From Phytophthora colocasiae (Eukaryota > Oomycota > Peronosporomycetes > Peronosporales > Peronosporaceae): a stretch of DNA of 64,000 bases. The notes below the pieces were generated by a model. That model was not told where the DNA came from, ran no database searches, and was given only the letters and a program-made list of their open reading frames with translations. The DNA is taken from assembly GCA_018806915.1 (NCBI GenBank), contig JAGKQI010000043.1:1116001-1180000 (forward strand), given 5' to 3'. Below, piece after piece: positions 22,230 to 32,490 of this stretch. The stretch's first letter is position 1; each line of letters opens with the position of its first letter. The translations under genes and the position numbers were made by a program.

Positions 22230-22790
22230 CAGCAGTGTGAAAAAGTCTTCATTCACATCTTGAAAGCATTAGATCCAGTCGTTATGGGAGGTCGAGAAGA
22301 GTATAACGTTCGTTCGAGTTGGGAAAACGTTATCGATTCGGAGTATGCACTTTTCGTTTTGTCATGGACGGGCACAAAACACTGGCCATGACTCTCACCA
22401 GCGTTACTTTGAGATTTGTCTGCATCGCAAGGCCATCGATAACAACTTAATCCTGCGACGTGTCGGAATATGGCCAAACAGACAAGGGATGAAGCGTAAG
22501 AAGGCAGAATAATGGAGAAATCCAGTTGGAAATGAAGGAAGGCTCTAACACTGCGATAAAAGATGGCTACGATGAAAACGAGCTGATGGAGTGGAGAGAT
22601 GATGATACGATGTCGTACTGGTATCTCTACTGTCGAATATTGATGGAATTGTGAAGGTTTTTGTCAGCTGCTACGTTTGTATGAGGAGCCTTCACTGGAA
22701 TGATTGGCGCTACACTGTGATGCACAAAGAAGAGAAACCAGTGGACAGCGAAGTATGTACATAAGCGATCACACTTGAACTAGGAGCAGG
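22230..22790 (+). pseudogene. CRN (Crinkler) C-terminal relic
   Basis: Plus-strand frames correspond to the last third of the CRN gene at 17836-19854: 'SSWENVIDSEYALFVLS', a shifted 'YFEICLHRKAIDNN', 'ELMEWRDDDTMSYWY' and 'WRYTVMHKEEKPVDSE'. Stops and shifts separate the parts and the N-terminal two thirds are missing. It is not expected to be functional. Confidence 0.75.
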
Positions 22791-23059
22791 TTTGAAGTGT
22801 CAGTTTCTACTAATGAGCATTTTTTTTTCTCTTGATAATGCAATTTGAGCTTGTACGCTTCTGTCAAAAGGTGTGGCTCCCCTTAATCCTACGGAAGCAA
22901 TTGTACATGTAGAGTTGAAGAAGAAGCGGTGAAAAAAATGTTATCACCTGTTCCGGCAAGAAATAAATGTACCGGATGCTCTATGAAAAAACATCACTAG
23001 CAAAACAGAATACACTGTGCAGTCATTAGCGCCAATGTCGTGTAAATTACTGAGCGATA

Positions 23060-23621
23060 TTAATGAACCAGCGGCTTCAGCGGTGCTGCGCGAGTCTGGT
23101 CGTCAATCACTTGCTCTCGGATGTTCTCAGGGACCCCTCCGATCACAGATCTGCCACCACATAAACAGCACCACGATTAGCACTGTATAACCTTATCAAG
23201 TGCACAAAAACTACAGCCTCGTACATGTTGTCACCACGGACGATGTAGAGTCCGAGCTCCACGGCCTCCACCGGCTCCTTGAGCGAGAATACACGCTCGA
23301 AACTATCGTCTAGGATCAAGTTGACACACTGGTCGAAGCCTTTGAGCACTCCCTGCAGAAAATCAGCAGAAAAAGTGAGAAGTGCTGTCGTTTTTCGTGC
23401 TAATTCCTTAGATTAACGCACAATGATGTTCCGGCCGTCGTTGGTGATGACCGAAATGGTTTCTAACTCAATCAATACGAAACGTTAGAGCACAGAACTA
23501 CCACGGTTAGAATCGGCAGCATCTCCTCTTTACAACAAGCTATAATTTGTCTCCATGTGCGCTTTTGTAGCGGTCGTAGCCAGCACTTACGGTCCATCAT
23601 TTCCTGCAGATACGTTGCCAT
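23060..23621 (-). CDS. LSM8: U6 snRNA-associated Sm-like protein LSm8
   Basis: Four exons join in frame: 23621-23591, 23462-23422, 23352-23225 and 23150-23060, all introns GT-AG. The product is 96 residues, the same as human LSM8. It has an Sm fold: 'SVITNDGRNIIGVLKGFDQ' (Sm1), 'NLILDDSFERVF', and 'LGLYIVRGDN' (Sm2), the last a close match to LSm8. LSm8 completes the nuclear LSm2-8 ring that binds the U6 snRNA 3' end for splicing. The gene is divergent from the small coiled-coil gene starting at 23747, so they share about 125 bp of promoter. Exon 1 is only 31 bases. Confidence 0.93.
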
Positions 23622-23746
23622 CTCTTCCAACACTTTATGACAATGTGCCACACCAGTTCTACACACTAATAATCAATAATCATTTCGTTACATTAAACTG
23701 TAAGAAATGATACTCTGCAAATTGTTATCATTCGAAACATCAACCG

Positions 23747-24195
23747 ATGGGTGGCCAGACGTCCCGCATGGTGCGGGAGATCGTAGAAGACTCGACGTAC
23801 ATCATCCGCCAGACCAACCGAGCGACGTACGAGCGCAGTCGAGCGGCCCATGAAGAAGTGCAGAATAAGCTGAAGGACTTACGGAAGCTTAATAAGGAGA
23901 TGTTAGACTCTGCGGAGAGTGACATTAAACGCTCCGATGTCTTCGAATCGTTCCAAAACACGGTGGATCAGCAGAAGAAGGCACTGGACGACCAGGTACT
24001 GATATAAATTCCTACAGTGCAATTATAATGTACTGATTTAATGATGAACAGGCTGAAGGTTTCGCTAAGCAGTTTGAACTGCCCAAGAGCTACCAGAAGA
24101 TCGCTGATGCCCATCGTGTGGAGAAGAAGAAGGCTCAAGTCAAGGCAGAGCAGGCGGCTGAAGATTTAAAACACCCAGAGCAAAAGCAGTCGTGA
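23747..24195 (+). CDS. Small coiled-coil protein, possible N-myristoylation site
   Basis: Two exons (23747-23995 and 24052-24195; 56-bp GT-AG intron) give 130 residues. The N-terminus MGGQTSRM fits an N-myristoylation pattern (Gly2, Ser/Thr at position 6). The rest is charged and helical, rich in Glu, Lys and Gln, with a likely coiled coil over residues 30-85 and a basic C-terminus (KKKAQVKAEQAAEDL). I do not recognise the family. The N-terminus resembles MIC19-type proteins, but there is no CHCH cysteine motif. A peripheral membrane protein of mitochondria or vesicles is a guess. The gene is convergent with Aurora kinase, 75 bp apart. Confidence 0.8.
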
Positions 24196-24270
24196 TTGGA
24201 ATTTTCAACAACTGTATGGCACAGACACAATGTGCAAGGAATAGACTACAGTCACTACTGTACCTGTACA

Positions 24271-25434
24271 CTATGCAGAGTTCTCACAGTGCTGCAAGAT
24301 CCACGCGTGTTCCAGTACGCGCTCCAGTGGGATGCGTTGTTGTGGGTCGTGGCGTAGAATCTTCGTCAATAGGTCTCGAGCTTCGGATGACACGTAGCTT
24401 GGAAACTTGAGGTCCACGTGGGCGATACGACGGTATGTCTCCTTAGTGTTCTCCGTCTCGAAAGGGGGCGCCCCAGTTAGGAACTCGAACATGAGGATGC
24501 CAAGCGTCCACACGTCCACCTTTTCGTCGTGTGGCTTGTTCTCGATCATCTCAGGTGGCAAATAGTCCAGTGTACCGCAGAGTGTTGTTCGTCGGGAGGA
24601 CGGCGCATGTACCGACCAGCCGAAGTCTGCGATCTTTAGCTCTCCGTGGAAACCGACGAGCAGATTTTCCGGCTTGATATCCCGATGGATCACGTGTTTA
24701 CTGTGCATGTAGATAAGAGCACGCGCCATTTCCTTGATGTACAACGCTGACTGTTTCTCCGAGAAGCGTCCCGCTCGCATCAGCTTCTTGTACAGTTCTC
24801 CTTGTGGCGCGTACTCGATGATCAGATACACTCGCTTGCTGTCGAAGAAGTAGCCATAGAGTCTCAGTATGGACTTGTGTCGTAAGTGGGACTGGATCTC
24901 AATCTCTCGACGTAGCTGGTGCTCCATACTGGACTTGATGAGCTGCTGTTTGTTCAGCACCTTGAGAGCTACCACGTACTTGGACTGCTTCTCTCTAGCC
25001 AGGTAGACATTGCCGAACTTGCCTTTACCCAACGGTTTACCGATCTCAAAGTCACTGAGCTTCCACGTCTTCTTCTCGGCCTCTTCAGTCTTGGTCTTCT
25101 TGACAGCATCAGTACAAGTAGATGAAGTTTTAGAGCCTGTAGAATTCTCAGCTGTAGATCCTGCAGTCGTCTTGTATAAACCTGTACCCTGTAGATAAGA
25201 GTTGGTATGGATTGGTGCGTCATGGGGACGTCGAGAGTTGGCAGTTCTATCTCCTCCAGTTTTACGTGGGTATCTGGAGCTGTCCGTCTGGTTGTGCGGT
25301 CTCTTCATCGCTCCAGAGCTGGTAGTAGTTCCGCTGGGCTTCAGTTGACGAGACGAGAGTAGCGATTGTTGTGAGTAGCTGGAGGAGGAGGCAGTTGCCA
25401 CTCGGTTCTCCTTGTCCGCATCGAACCGTCGCAT
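24271..25434 (-). CDS. Aurora-type serine/threonine kinase
   Basis: One exon, 387 residues, ATG at 25434. The first 125 residues are Ser/Thr-rich and disordered, with a KEN box at residues 8-10 (DADKENRV), a recognised APC/C degradation signal. The kinase domain starts at '[19 protein letters not shown]' and has VALKVL (ATP lysine), HRDIKPEN at about 249, ADFGWS, and the Aurora activation loop '[16 protein letters not shown]' with the phosphorylatable Thr. Aurora kinases control spindle assembly and chromosome segregation. The fold is typical of Aurora A/B; which one cannot be told. It is divergent from MUS81, with 255 bp between the starts. Confidence 0.93.
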   Translation of the reverse strand: MRRFDADKENRVATASSSSYSQQSLLSSRQLKPSGTTTSSGAMKRPHNQTDSSRYPRKTGGDRTANSRRPHDAPIHTNSYLQGTGLYKTTAGSTAENSTGSKTSSTCTDAVKKTKTEEAEKKTWKLSDFEIGKPLGKGKFGNVYLAREKQSKYVVALKVLNKQQLIKSSMEHQLRREIEIQSHLRHKSILRLYGYFFDSKRVYLIIEYAPQGELYKKLMRAGRFSEKQSALYIKEMARALIYMHSKHVIHRDIKPENLLVGFHGELKIADFGWSVHAPSSRRTTLCGTLDYLPPEMIENKPHDEKVDVWTLGILMFEFLTGAPPFETENTKETYRRIAHVDLKFPSYVSSEARDLLTKILRHDPQQRIPLERVLEHAWILQHCENSA

Positions 25435-25689
25435 AATCTTTCAGAACTAGAGAGAGAAGAGGTACAGGAAGAGAAACACGTTGGAATTGAAGAGAATGGA
25501 GATCCACAGGAGACAATAGACGCGTCTGGAAGAGACGGAGGAGCGACACCAGACTTTACTTGTATGTCTTTTTTTCAAATCTAATTCAAAAACCAATATA
25601 AAATTAAAGTGATTTCATTGGATAATAAATTACACTAAATTTAACAGTTTCTTGTCCTAACATTTAAAATTACCAATGCTAATTTGAAA

Positions 25690-27569
25690 ATGACGGACAA
25701 CAGGCGAAGGCAACGTAGTGCTCAGGGCTGCGTGAACGAGGCCAACGACGCGCTAGTGGAGGAGCTGCTGGTGCTTAAGAGCCGCGTGCGTGAGTCCTCG
25801 CACTTGTCGTCCAATTACGGACGCGCTATCACGTCTGTACGGGCGCATCCGACGCCGTTGCGGAGTGCAAGTGAAGCCAAAACGTTGCGGCACATTGGAA
25901 ATTACTTGGCTAACCAGATCCACAGTATATTACGTAAACGAGGGCTATTGGAGACGTCGGATGAAGCTGCTTCGACGCCTGTACGACCTGTACAAGTCGA
26001 GGAACAGACAAGGGACAATTTAAATGGGACACAGGAACGATCGAGGGACTACGCACCTGCGTATCGCAAACGTAAGAGAAATAGTGGGGCATTTTACTTG
26101 GGACAGAGGAAGTTGTATTGACAGTTTGTGCTGTAGAGCCCTGGTTTGTGCTGTCGGCACTGCAAGAAGCACGTGCTGTGGATGAAAATGCAGCTGTTTC
26201 TAGTGATACTTTGCTTCAGAGGATGCAGGACGCAGGGGTGAGAAGTTTTTTGACGACGAATGGGTGGATGTGTTGTTTATTTACTTGTCTTTTATTATTG
26301 CAGTATGAAGGTAATAGTGGCAAGTTGCGGACGTGTTTGGCGTCATTGAGCGGGACACACGAGGTGATTAAGAGATCCAACTTGGGCTTTTATTACTTGA
26401 CGGAGAAAGGGCGACGCAGTGCCGAGTTATGCTCAAGGTCACCCACGGATGATCAACCCACTACTGCTACAAACTCTGTTGATGCTGGGTCAACTACTGC
26501 AGCAGATTCTTCCCGGAAGACACAGAGCTCTACGGGGGTACTGCGGCAACGGCCGTCGAGTCCTAACTGGACATTTGAGGAACTAGAAGACTCGGACGAG
26601 GAGATCTTGCGTGAGATCAGTGTACAGACGCCTGATCTTGACCCTGAAGTGGTGAACAGTATTTGCATTGTACCTGAAGATTTGATTCGGGAGACGGACA
26701 GGTGGGAGCTGGTGTTGCTGTTGGATCATCGCGAAATAGTCGAGCGGAGGAATCCACGTATTTTGGAACGGAAGCTACTGGAACGGAATGTAAACTGTGA
26801 AGTGCGTGTGCTTGGAGTTGGAGATGTCCAGTGGATTGCACGGCGTCATCGTATCGGTGGAGAGACACAGGAATTTGTTCTGAACGTCATTGTGGAACGA
26901 AAGGAAGTCCACGATTTGAGCGGGAGCATTATTGACCGTCGTTTTTTCGAGCAAAAGACGCGCCTAGCGACTGTGCGGGAAAAATGCGGTGATGTTCATG
27001 TTATTTATCTCATTGAAGGCTCATTGACGCAGATAACCACTGTACGCACAAGTGGCCTGCATACTGCAATGGGCCGTACCCAGATGCAGGACGGCTTTTT
27101 TGTTCAGCAGTGTCAGAATGCGGACGAAACCGTCACCTTCCTCTCTCGTGTGTACGCTCGACTTCTGGCTAAATTTCCACCAAATCCAGGAGCAGCAAAA
27201 CCTGCAACCTCGCACCTGCTACCTCCAAGTAAATTCGATGCAGACGAGTTTGCACGGGTATTTTGCCTTCCACCGCAGACTTTTGCCCCGTTCAACTCGC
27301 AGTTTCGAAAGCAAAACCAATTTACTGTTCGTGAGATTTTCCAACGGATGCTACTACAAGCACCTGGGCTTAGTGCTGCCAAGACGGTTGGTTTGACGTC
27401 CAAGTACAAGAACTTTCGCGAGTTGGAAGGTGCCTTGAGGAAGCGCGGCCGAGATAGTGAAGTTGAACATGTTCGTTGTGGCAAGTCGCAGCGTCGGCTC
27501 GGCTCGAAGGCACGCGAGTCTCTTGGTGAGTTGCTGACAGCTCGCGAGTACACAGAGGAAGATCCGTGA
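25690..27569 (+). CDS. MUS81: MUS81 structure-specific endonuclease
   Basis: Three exons join in frame: 25690-26071, 26137-26237 and 26304-27569 (introns 65 and 66 bp), giving 582 residues. Exon 1 carries the N-terminal helix-hairpin-helix region ('LRSASEAKTLRHIGNYLANQ'). The join to exon 2 reads 'PAYRKQPWFVLSALQEA', the typical MUS81 connector. Exons 2 and 3 form a winged-helix region (GFYYLTEKG). The XPF/ERCC4 nuclease has 'ERKEVHDL' at about residues 360-367, which includes the catalytic ERKxxxD motif, and a C-terminal HhH region. With EME1/MMS4 it cuts replication forks and joint molecules. The start at 25690 is an ATG preceded by a TTG that was ignored. Confidence 0.93.
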
Positions 27570-27699
27570 ACGGTTGGATGGGTGTATCTGTACAGAACGA
27601 AGCATATTTACCCCTGCTACCTGGGTAAATGTACAGAGATGTACTGTACTTGTTGGCGGTATGTTCACCGTTTCAGGTGTAAACGTGGATGAAGGCAGA

Positions 27700-29373
27700 C
27701 ACACTGGTGGGATCGTCGGATTCGTCAAAGGTTCGTACTCGACGACTCCAGCCCAGAACCGAGCTAAAGCGTGGCAGTCATACAGATCTCGATACGGTGG
27801 ACACTCCTTTCTCATTCGGTGGATGCAAGTACAGCCCTCACCCATGTTACATGTACTGTACGTAGGGGCTCTACCAATGATCCGAGGGACCATGACATCA
27901 CGTTTTGGGATTTCGCTGGTCAAGATGTCTACCATGTGGCTCATGCCGTGTTTTTCTCGACTCCTGCATTGTATCTGATATGCATCGACCTGAAGGCATA
28001 CGCAGATATGCCTGAACAAGCGAATCAAGAACCCAAATGGGAGCGCGACCTAAGCAGCGCTTTTGTGAAGAAAAAAATTCTCCGCTGGATGCTCTTGATA
28101 CTAACACGTCAGCCCGACGCACCAGTTCAAGCTGATTGGCACGAAGGTTGACATCGTACAGCCTTCTTCACTTACGCAAATTGTGATCAATGACGTTTCT
28201 CAGAATACCAGATGACTTCGCGGAGTTGTCATCAGAAGCGAAGGCGACTCTGGTAACTTTGAGAAACGATGTTAACAGTGATTTCGTGGTAGCAAGCGTC
28301 AAGTTGGTCCAACAAGCCAAAAATGCCATCAAGGCTACCACCATCGCTAAATCAGACCGGAGCTTTCAGATGCCGAAATCGTTTACTCAAGTCCTCGCTC
28401 ATATCGTCGAGAAACGAACAAAAGCAGCTACCAGTGCGACACAACAGGAGCGAATGGATGGGGGTGATCGTGCCAGTTGGTGATCTGTGCGACGACTTGA
28501 TGAGAAGTTTTGGGATTGACAACGTGATGTGCGAGGGAATTCTTCATACCCTGCATGGGGGATATTTTGTGGTACGAAGACATTGGCGAACAGGCTCAAG
28601 AGTTCATCATCCTGGACCCAACAGTTATGCTGGACTTAGTTCGTGAGGTCATCAATCACAACTACAAACATCAAGACGCAGCACTCTCCATCTTGGTCTT
28701 TGTAGTTGTGATTGATGACCTCGCGAACTAAGTCCAGCATGACGGTTAGGTCTGGGGACCAAGTCTTGCGACTGATGTAGACCTGGTCGAGCTATTCAAG
28801 GGTTTACTTCTACGCTTGAACTTAGCATATCCTGTAAATAATCTGGAGAATCTTTATGAGGCTGACATTATCGTTCCCGCGTACTGGAAATCGAGAGATC
28901 AAGCAGCTCGGCCGGCTCTACAAAGACAGGGAACTTTGCTGAAGCAGAACGACGAAGATGTTTCGTGTGTCGCGAAATGGCGTTTCCCTTCACTCTTTTT
29001 GGTGATCCAATGCTACGACCTCACGTGGAACACGTGAGGTCGCATTTCGAGCTTTGTGTCCCTAAGGAGTTCCAAGCTACCGTCTATCTCTCTAGGAACG
29101 AGCACAATTGAAGTTGTGGCGGTGACAAAGGAAAATGCGTGGGCGGAGATGAGGCATTTTGTGGTTTCGATGGAGAAAATCGTGCATAAGAACTACCGCG
29201 GGTTGTCGAAGGTCAACCGATGTATTGTTCAAGTTATAGACCAGGATAACGAAAAGGACCACGAAGTGAACTGTTTACTGGACAACGATGAAGTGAGCCA
29301 CGGGTTCGAGAGAAATCCCTTGGTTACCGCAGGATTTCGACTGGTTCAGACATCGAGTGGGGACAAACACTGA
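27700..29373 (+). pseudogene. ROCO-type (Roc-COR) GTPase pseudogene
   Basis: Frames on the plus strand preserve pieces of a Roc GTPase: 'DHDITFWDFAGQDVYHVAHA' (G3 motif) followed by 'FFSTPALYLICIDLKAYA', and then a likely 'KFKLIGTKVD'-type G4 spread over two frames. A COR-like region follows: 'GDILWYEDIGEQAQEFIILD', 'LDLVREVINHNY', 'LENLYEADIIVPAYWKS' and a later stretch at 29056-29373. Several frameshifts and stops break it. A 42-bp inverted duplication at 28627-28740 lies within it. No intact kinase or LRR domain is seen. It is convergent with nothing and lies just past MUS81. Confidence 0.75.
28627..28740. repeat. Inverted duplication (hairpin) inside the ROCO relic
   Basis: Arms 28627-28668 and 28699-28740 are reverse complements over 42 bases with one mismatch, separated by 30 bases. 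Weaker pairing continues outward for about 20 bases. The left arm encodes the VREVINHNYK part of the COR-like region, so the right arm is an inverted copy of coding DNA. Confidence 0.9.
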
Positions 29374-29379
29374 AAAACT

Positions 29380-29959
29380 TAAAGCGCTAAACATGATGGC
29401 GAGCCCGGCAAATGGGTGTTGACGGCGAATACTGACGATCAAAGCTGTGCAATGTCGTGTCCGTGGAATTAGACGGGTCCCACTCGTGTGACCCAAGTCC
29501 ATCCTGCAGTGCTGAAACCACAGATGCAGGCGCGTTCCACATGGGTGTCAAAGATGGCTGTGTTACCGACATAGCTGGATACTTAAAGACCGCCTTCAAA
29601 GAGGCCCCATATTTTATAGCGACAGCACGAGCACGTCGACGGTATTGGCCTTCCTTGCGGACGGAAAACGTCACCCATACGAGTGGTCGGGCAATTTCAG
29701 GGTTGAGGATGATTCCGAAGGCACTGTGTCATTGCTCATTACCTCATCGGGATGCAATTCAAAGTCTTGGAGCAAGCAATTGGTCACAAAGTCATCGGAT
29801 CTTGGCACTGGAAACTGTTCAGAATTTGGGAAGGCTTACCTGGTTAACGACAACGGTTCCACCACTTCGGCTACTACGGATCAGGCAAGTCCGGGACCTC
29901 ACCAGTGCGTTCGATTGGCCACAACCATGCTGGCGATTTACGGCATGATAGCCTTGTAG
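29380..29959 (+). pseudogene. Cys-rich secreted protein pseudogene (member a)
   Basis: Scattered frames match the intact member at 31327-31995: 'DQSCA', 'HMGVKDGCVTDIAGYLKTAF', 'SSGCNSKSWSKQLVTKSSDL', 'GNCSEFGKAYLVNDN' and a final hydrophobic tail. They lie in at least three frames with several stops. The signal peptide is not seen. It is the most decayed copy of the array. Confidence 0.8.
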
Positions 29960-30142
29960 GCCTCGATATTCGTAGTGCTTCGTGAAATAACGGCTCCGGT
30001 GCGTTTTGTGCAAGTTGCAACGTAATTAACGGTCTTTGCACAACTGAGGTCTTCTTGCTGTCGACTACTTCATCCCAGAAATGGCCACGATCGAGTACAT
30101 CGCAAACCAATTTTTATGCAGCTCCGCTAGAAAACAACCGCT

Positions 30143-30161
30143 TCATTCCGCGATTTTATCC
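30143..30161 (+). promoter_or_regulatory. Oomycete Inr + FPR core promoter
   Basis: TCATTCCGCGATTTTATCC lies 42 bases before the ATG of member b. TCATT matches the oomycete initiator, and the following CGATTTTATC resembles the flanking promoter region. The same arrangement precedes member c (31263). Confidence 0.55.
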
Positions 30162-30203
30162 CTTCACATTAATCGATTGAACTCCCTGGGACGAGAAACG
30201 AGC

Positions 30204-30853
30204 ATGAAGGCTTCAAGTCTGGTATTTCTCCTACCACTTGTCAACTTCGCTTGGGCTCGTAATGGCAAGTGGACGGCAACAACTTACACTGAAGATAAAA
30301 GCTGCTCCAATGCTGTGTACCTGACATTGAACGGAAACTTCGGCTGTGAGCACATCAGTTCAACAGACTGCGCTGCTGACAACACGTGTATCATTGGAGT
30401 CATAAGGATGGATGCGTTACCGACAAAGAAGGATTCTTGCAGAGTGCATTCAATGGGGCTCCATATTTCAAGATAGTTTCAACAGATACTGACCTCTGCA
30501 CCGGTGACGTGAATGCAACAGAAGATATTACAGCCTATCTAGCGGACGGAAAATGCCACCCATTCAACCAAGACGCATTTTTCAAGGTCGTAAAGGACTC
30601 GGACGGATCTGTGGTGGTCCTCTTAACTGAGTCGGGCTGCGATTCGAAGTCCTGGGGCAAAGATGTGGTGGTGAAGGCTTCGGAACTTAATACTGGAAAC
30701 TGTGTTGAACGAAGTTGGAAGGCTTACCTCGTTAACGACAATACCTCCACCACCTCAGCGACAACTGGCACGTCTGAATCCTCTGTCGTTCGTTCGAGCA
30801 CAATTGTGTTGATCACAACAATGCTTGCAGTTTACGGCTTGATGGCGCTGTAG
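30204..30853 (+). pseudogene. Cys-rich secreted protein with one frameshift (member b)
   Basis: From the ATG at 30204 a signal peptide (MKASSLVFLLPLVNFAWA) and the first Cys residues are read. At about 30390 the frame shifts by one net base (two extra bases after codon GTC, compared with member c). Past the shift, CVTDKEGFLQSAFNGAPYF, 'ADGKCHPF', 'SGCDSKSWGKDVVVK' and a hydrophobic C-terminal tail (IVLITTMLAVYGLMAL) are all intact. A single lesion suggests recent loss or an assembly error. The complete version would have been about 216 residues with the family layout of signal peptide, Cys-rich domain, Ser/Thr linker and GPI-type tail. Confidence 0.85.
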
Positions 30854-31262
30854 TACTCGAAAGGCTTCTGGTTTTCTCTTTTTCAACATTCATAGTTTCT
30901 GCTTCCCGATACATAATATGTATATTAATAATAATATAATATTATTATATAAATGAGTCTGTCACTACATTTAAGCGTCGACTATGAACCTCCCAAACAG
31001 TCTGCATCTCAGACACCTCCAATTCCGGCACGGGATCGCGTGTGAGAGTGCAGTACTCATTCGATAACAGAGTAGATGAGTTTGGTGCACGATCTCGTAT
31101 CAGATGAGTATTGCGCTGGTATTTTGACTGCCACCTGCCTCGATTAACGTTAATGCGTTACACGTATTTACATCTTGTGGATGCTGTTTCATCCCAACAT
31201 TGACCCACAATCCCGTAAACTCTGCGTGGCTGTTATGTTGGTCCCTAATGTGCACCGTTCCT

Positions 31263-31282
31263 TCATTTCGCGATTTCTATCC
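31263..31282 (+). promoter_or_regulatory. Oomycete Inr + FPR core promoter
   Basis: TCATTTCGCGATTTCTATCC lies 44 bases before the ATG of member c. It is nearly identical in sequence and spacing to the one before member b, so the two genes share a promoter by duplication. Confidence 0.6.
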
Positions 31283-31326
31283 TTCACCTCCAACGACCAA
31301 CGCTCTCACTAAAAGTACAAACGAGC

Positions 31327-31995
31327 ATGAAAGTTTCACGTCTCACAGCTATCCTACCGCTCCTCAATCTCGTCTGGGCTCATGATGGTACACCCGGTCA
31401 GTGGAGATTAACTGCGTTCAGTGGGGACCAAAGCTGCGCCAATATTGGATATGTCAGTTTGGACGGAGGCTCGCCATGTCCTAAAAACCCATCCTGCAAG
31501 GCTGACAGCACCGATGAAGGTGACTTTTTCATGGGTGTCAAAACCGACTGTGTTACCGACAAAGACGGATTTTTGTTGAATACGTTCAAAGGGGCCCCAT
31601 ACTTCATGATAGTTACGTCGTCATCCGGCTCGTTTTGTAGTGACGACGAACCATCTACAAATGTGTTGGGCTTTCTCGCCGATGGGAAATGCCACCCATA
31701 CACGACGGAAATGGAGGACCGAGGCCATTTCGTGGTCGAGAAGGATGCCGAGGGCACTGTGACAGTGCTCCTAACCTCGTCGGGTTGCGATTCAAAGTCC
31801 TGGGGGAGAGAATACGTCGCAAAAGCGGCGGATCTTGGTACTGGGAACTGCACGGAAATTGGGAAGGTCTACCTCATTAACGACAATAGCTCCACAGCTA
31901 CTACTGCAACTGGAAAGTCCGAGTCCTCGATCATTCGTTCGATGGCAGCATTAGCCACAACCATGACGGTGGTTTGTGCGTTTTTGGTGCTGTAA
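31327..31995 (+). CDS. Cys-rich secreted protein, probable GPI anchor (member c)
   Basis: Intact, 222 residues, single exon. A signal peptide (MKVSRLTAILPLLNLVWA) is followed by a Cys-rich domain with the family motifs CVTDKDGFLLNTFKGAPYF, FLADGKCHPY and SGCDSKSWG, then GTGNC and a Thr/Ser-rich linker. It ends in a hydrophobic tail (MAALATTMTVVCAFLVL) that looks like a GPI-attachment signal. The combination suggests a surface-anchored protein. The family is unknown to me beyond these paralogues (a, b, d, e, f in this window). Member b is its closest relative. Confidence 0.85.
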   Translation: MKVSRLTAILPLLNLVWAHDGTPGQWRLTAFSGDQSCANIGYVSLDGGSPCPKNPSCKADSTDEGDFFMGVKTDCVTDKDGFLLNTFKGAPYFMIVTSSSGSFCSDDEPSTNVLGFLADGKCHPYTTEMEDRGHFVVEKDAEGTVTVLLTSSGCDSKSWGREYVAKAADLGTGNCTEIGKVYLINDNSSTATTATGKSESSIIRSMAALATTMTVVCAFLVL

Positions 31996-32490
31996 CCCTC
32001 GAGTGATTGAAATTACATACTCTCTTCTCTTTTCAAAACAAAATAAACTAGGTAAGGCCTTAATGTCATAAAGCTACAATACCATTTTATAAGATTGTTC
32101 TGACATGGTTTCTATCAGCGAACTCGTTCATTTGTTGCCACCGCCTGCATAATGATGAGGTTGAGCTAAACGCCCATAGAGTGATTTCTGTTCTTCAAAG
32201 TACAGGTTTGATCCACGCAAACTAAGAAGTATTTCGTTTTCACTGGCGCTCTTAGTAAATAAAGCATACATGTAGCGAGCGAATCATCTAGCCCACTAAC
32301 TAGTTACTGCAGTTGCTCCTGACCGCTGGTCAACCCCAACAATATACTACCCGGTGATAAGACAACGAAGTTTTGGTGTCTGATCAACAGTAAACTATAA
32401 ATGCCAAAGTAGCTGAAGTGAAGAAATCTCAAGTAATTCGGATATCATTCTTCGACTTATCTCAAATCCAGCACCTCAGTTGAAGAATCC
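31996..32490. other. Intergenic, nothing recognised
   Basis: This is the upstream region of member d. An initiator-like TCATTCTTCG lies at 32448-32457, 34 bases before its ATG. No other feature is visible. Confidence 0.4.

Noticed and set aside
26238..26303. Exon segment inside MUS81 (in-frame GVRSFLTTNGW...)
   Set aside because: The stretch is open in frame but has GT...AG borders and a hydrophobic translation; removing it gives the normal MUS81 alignment.
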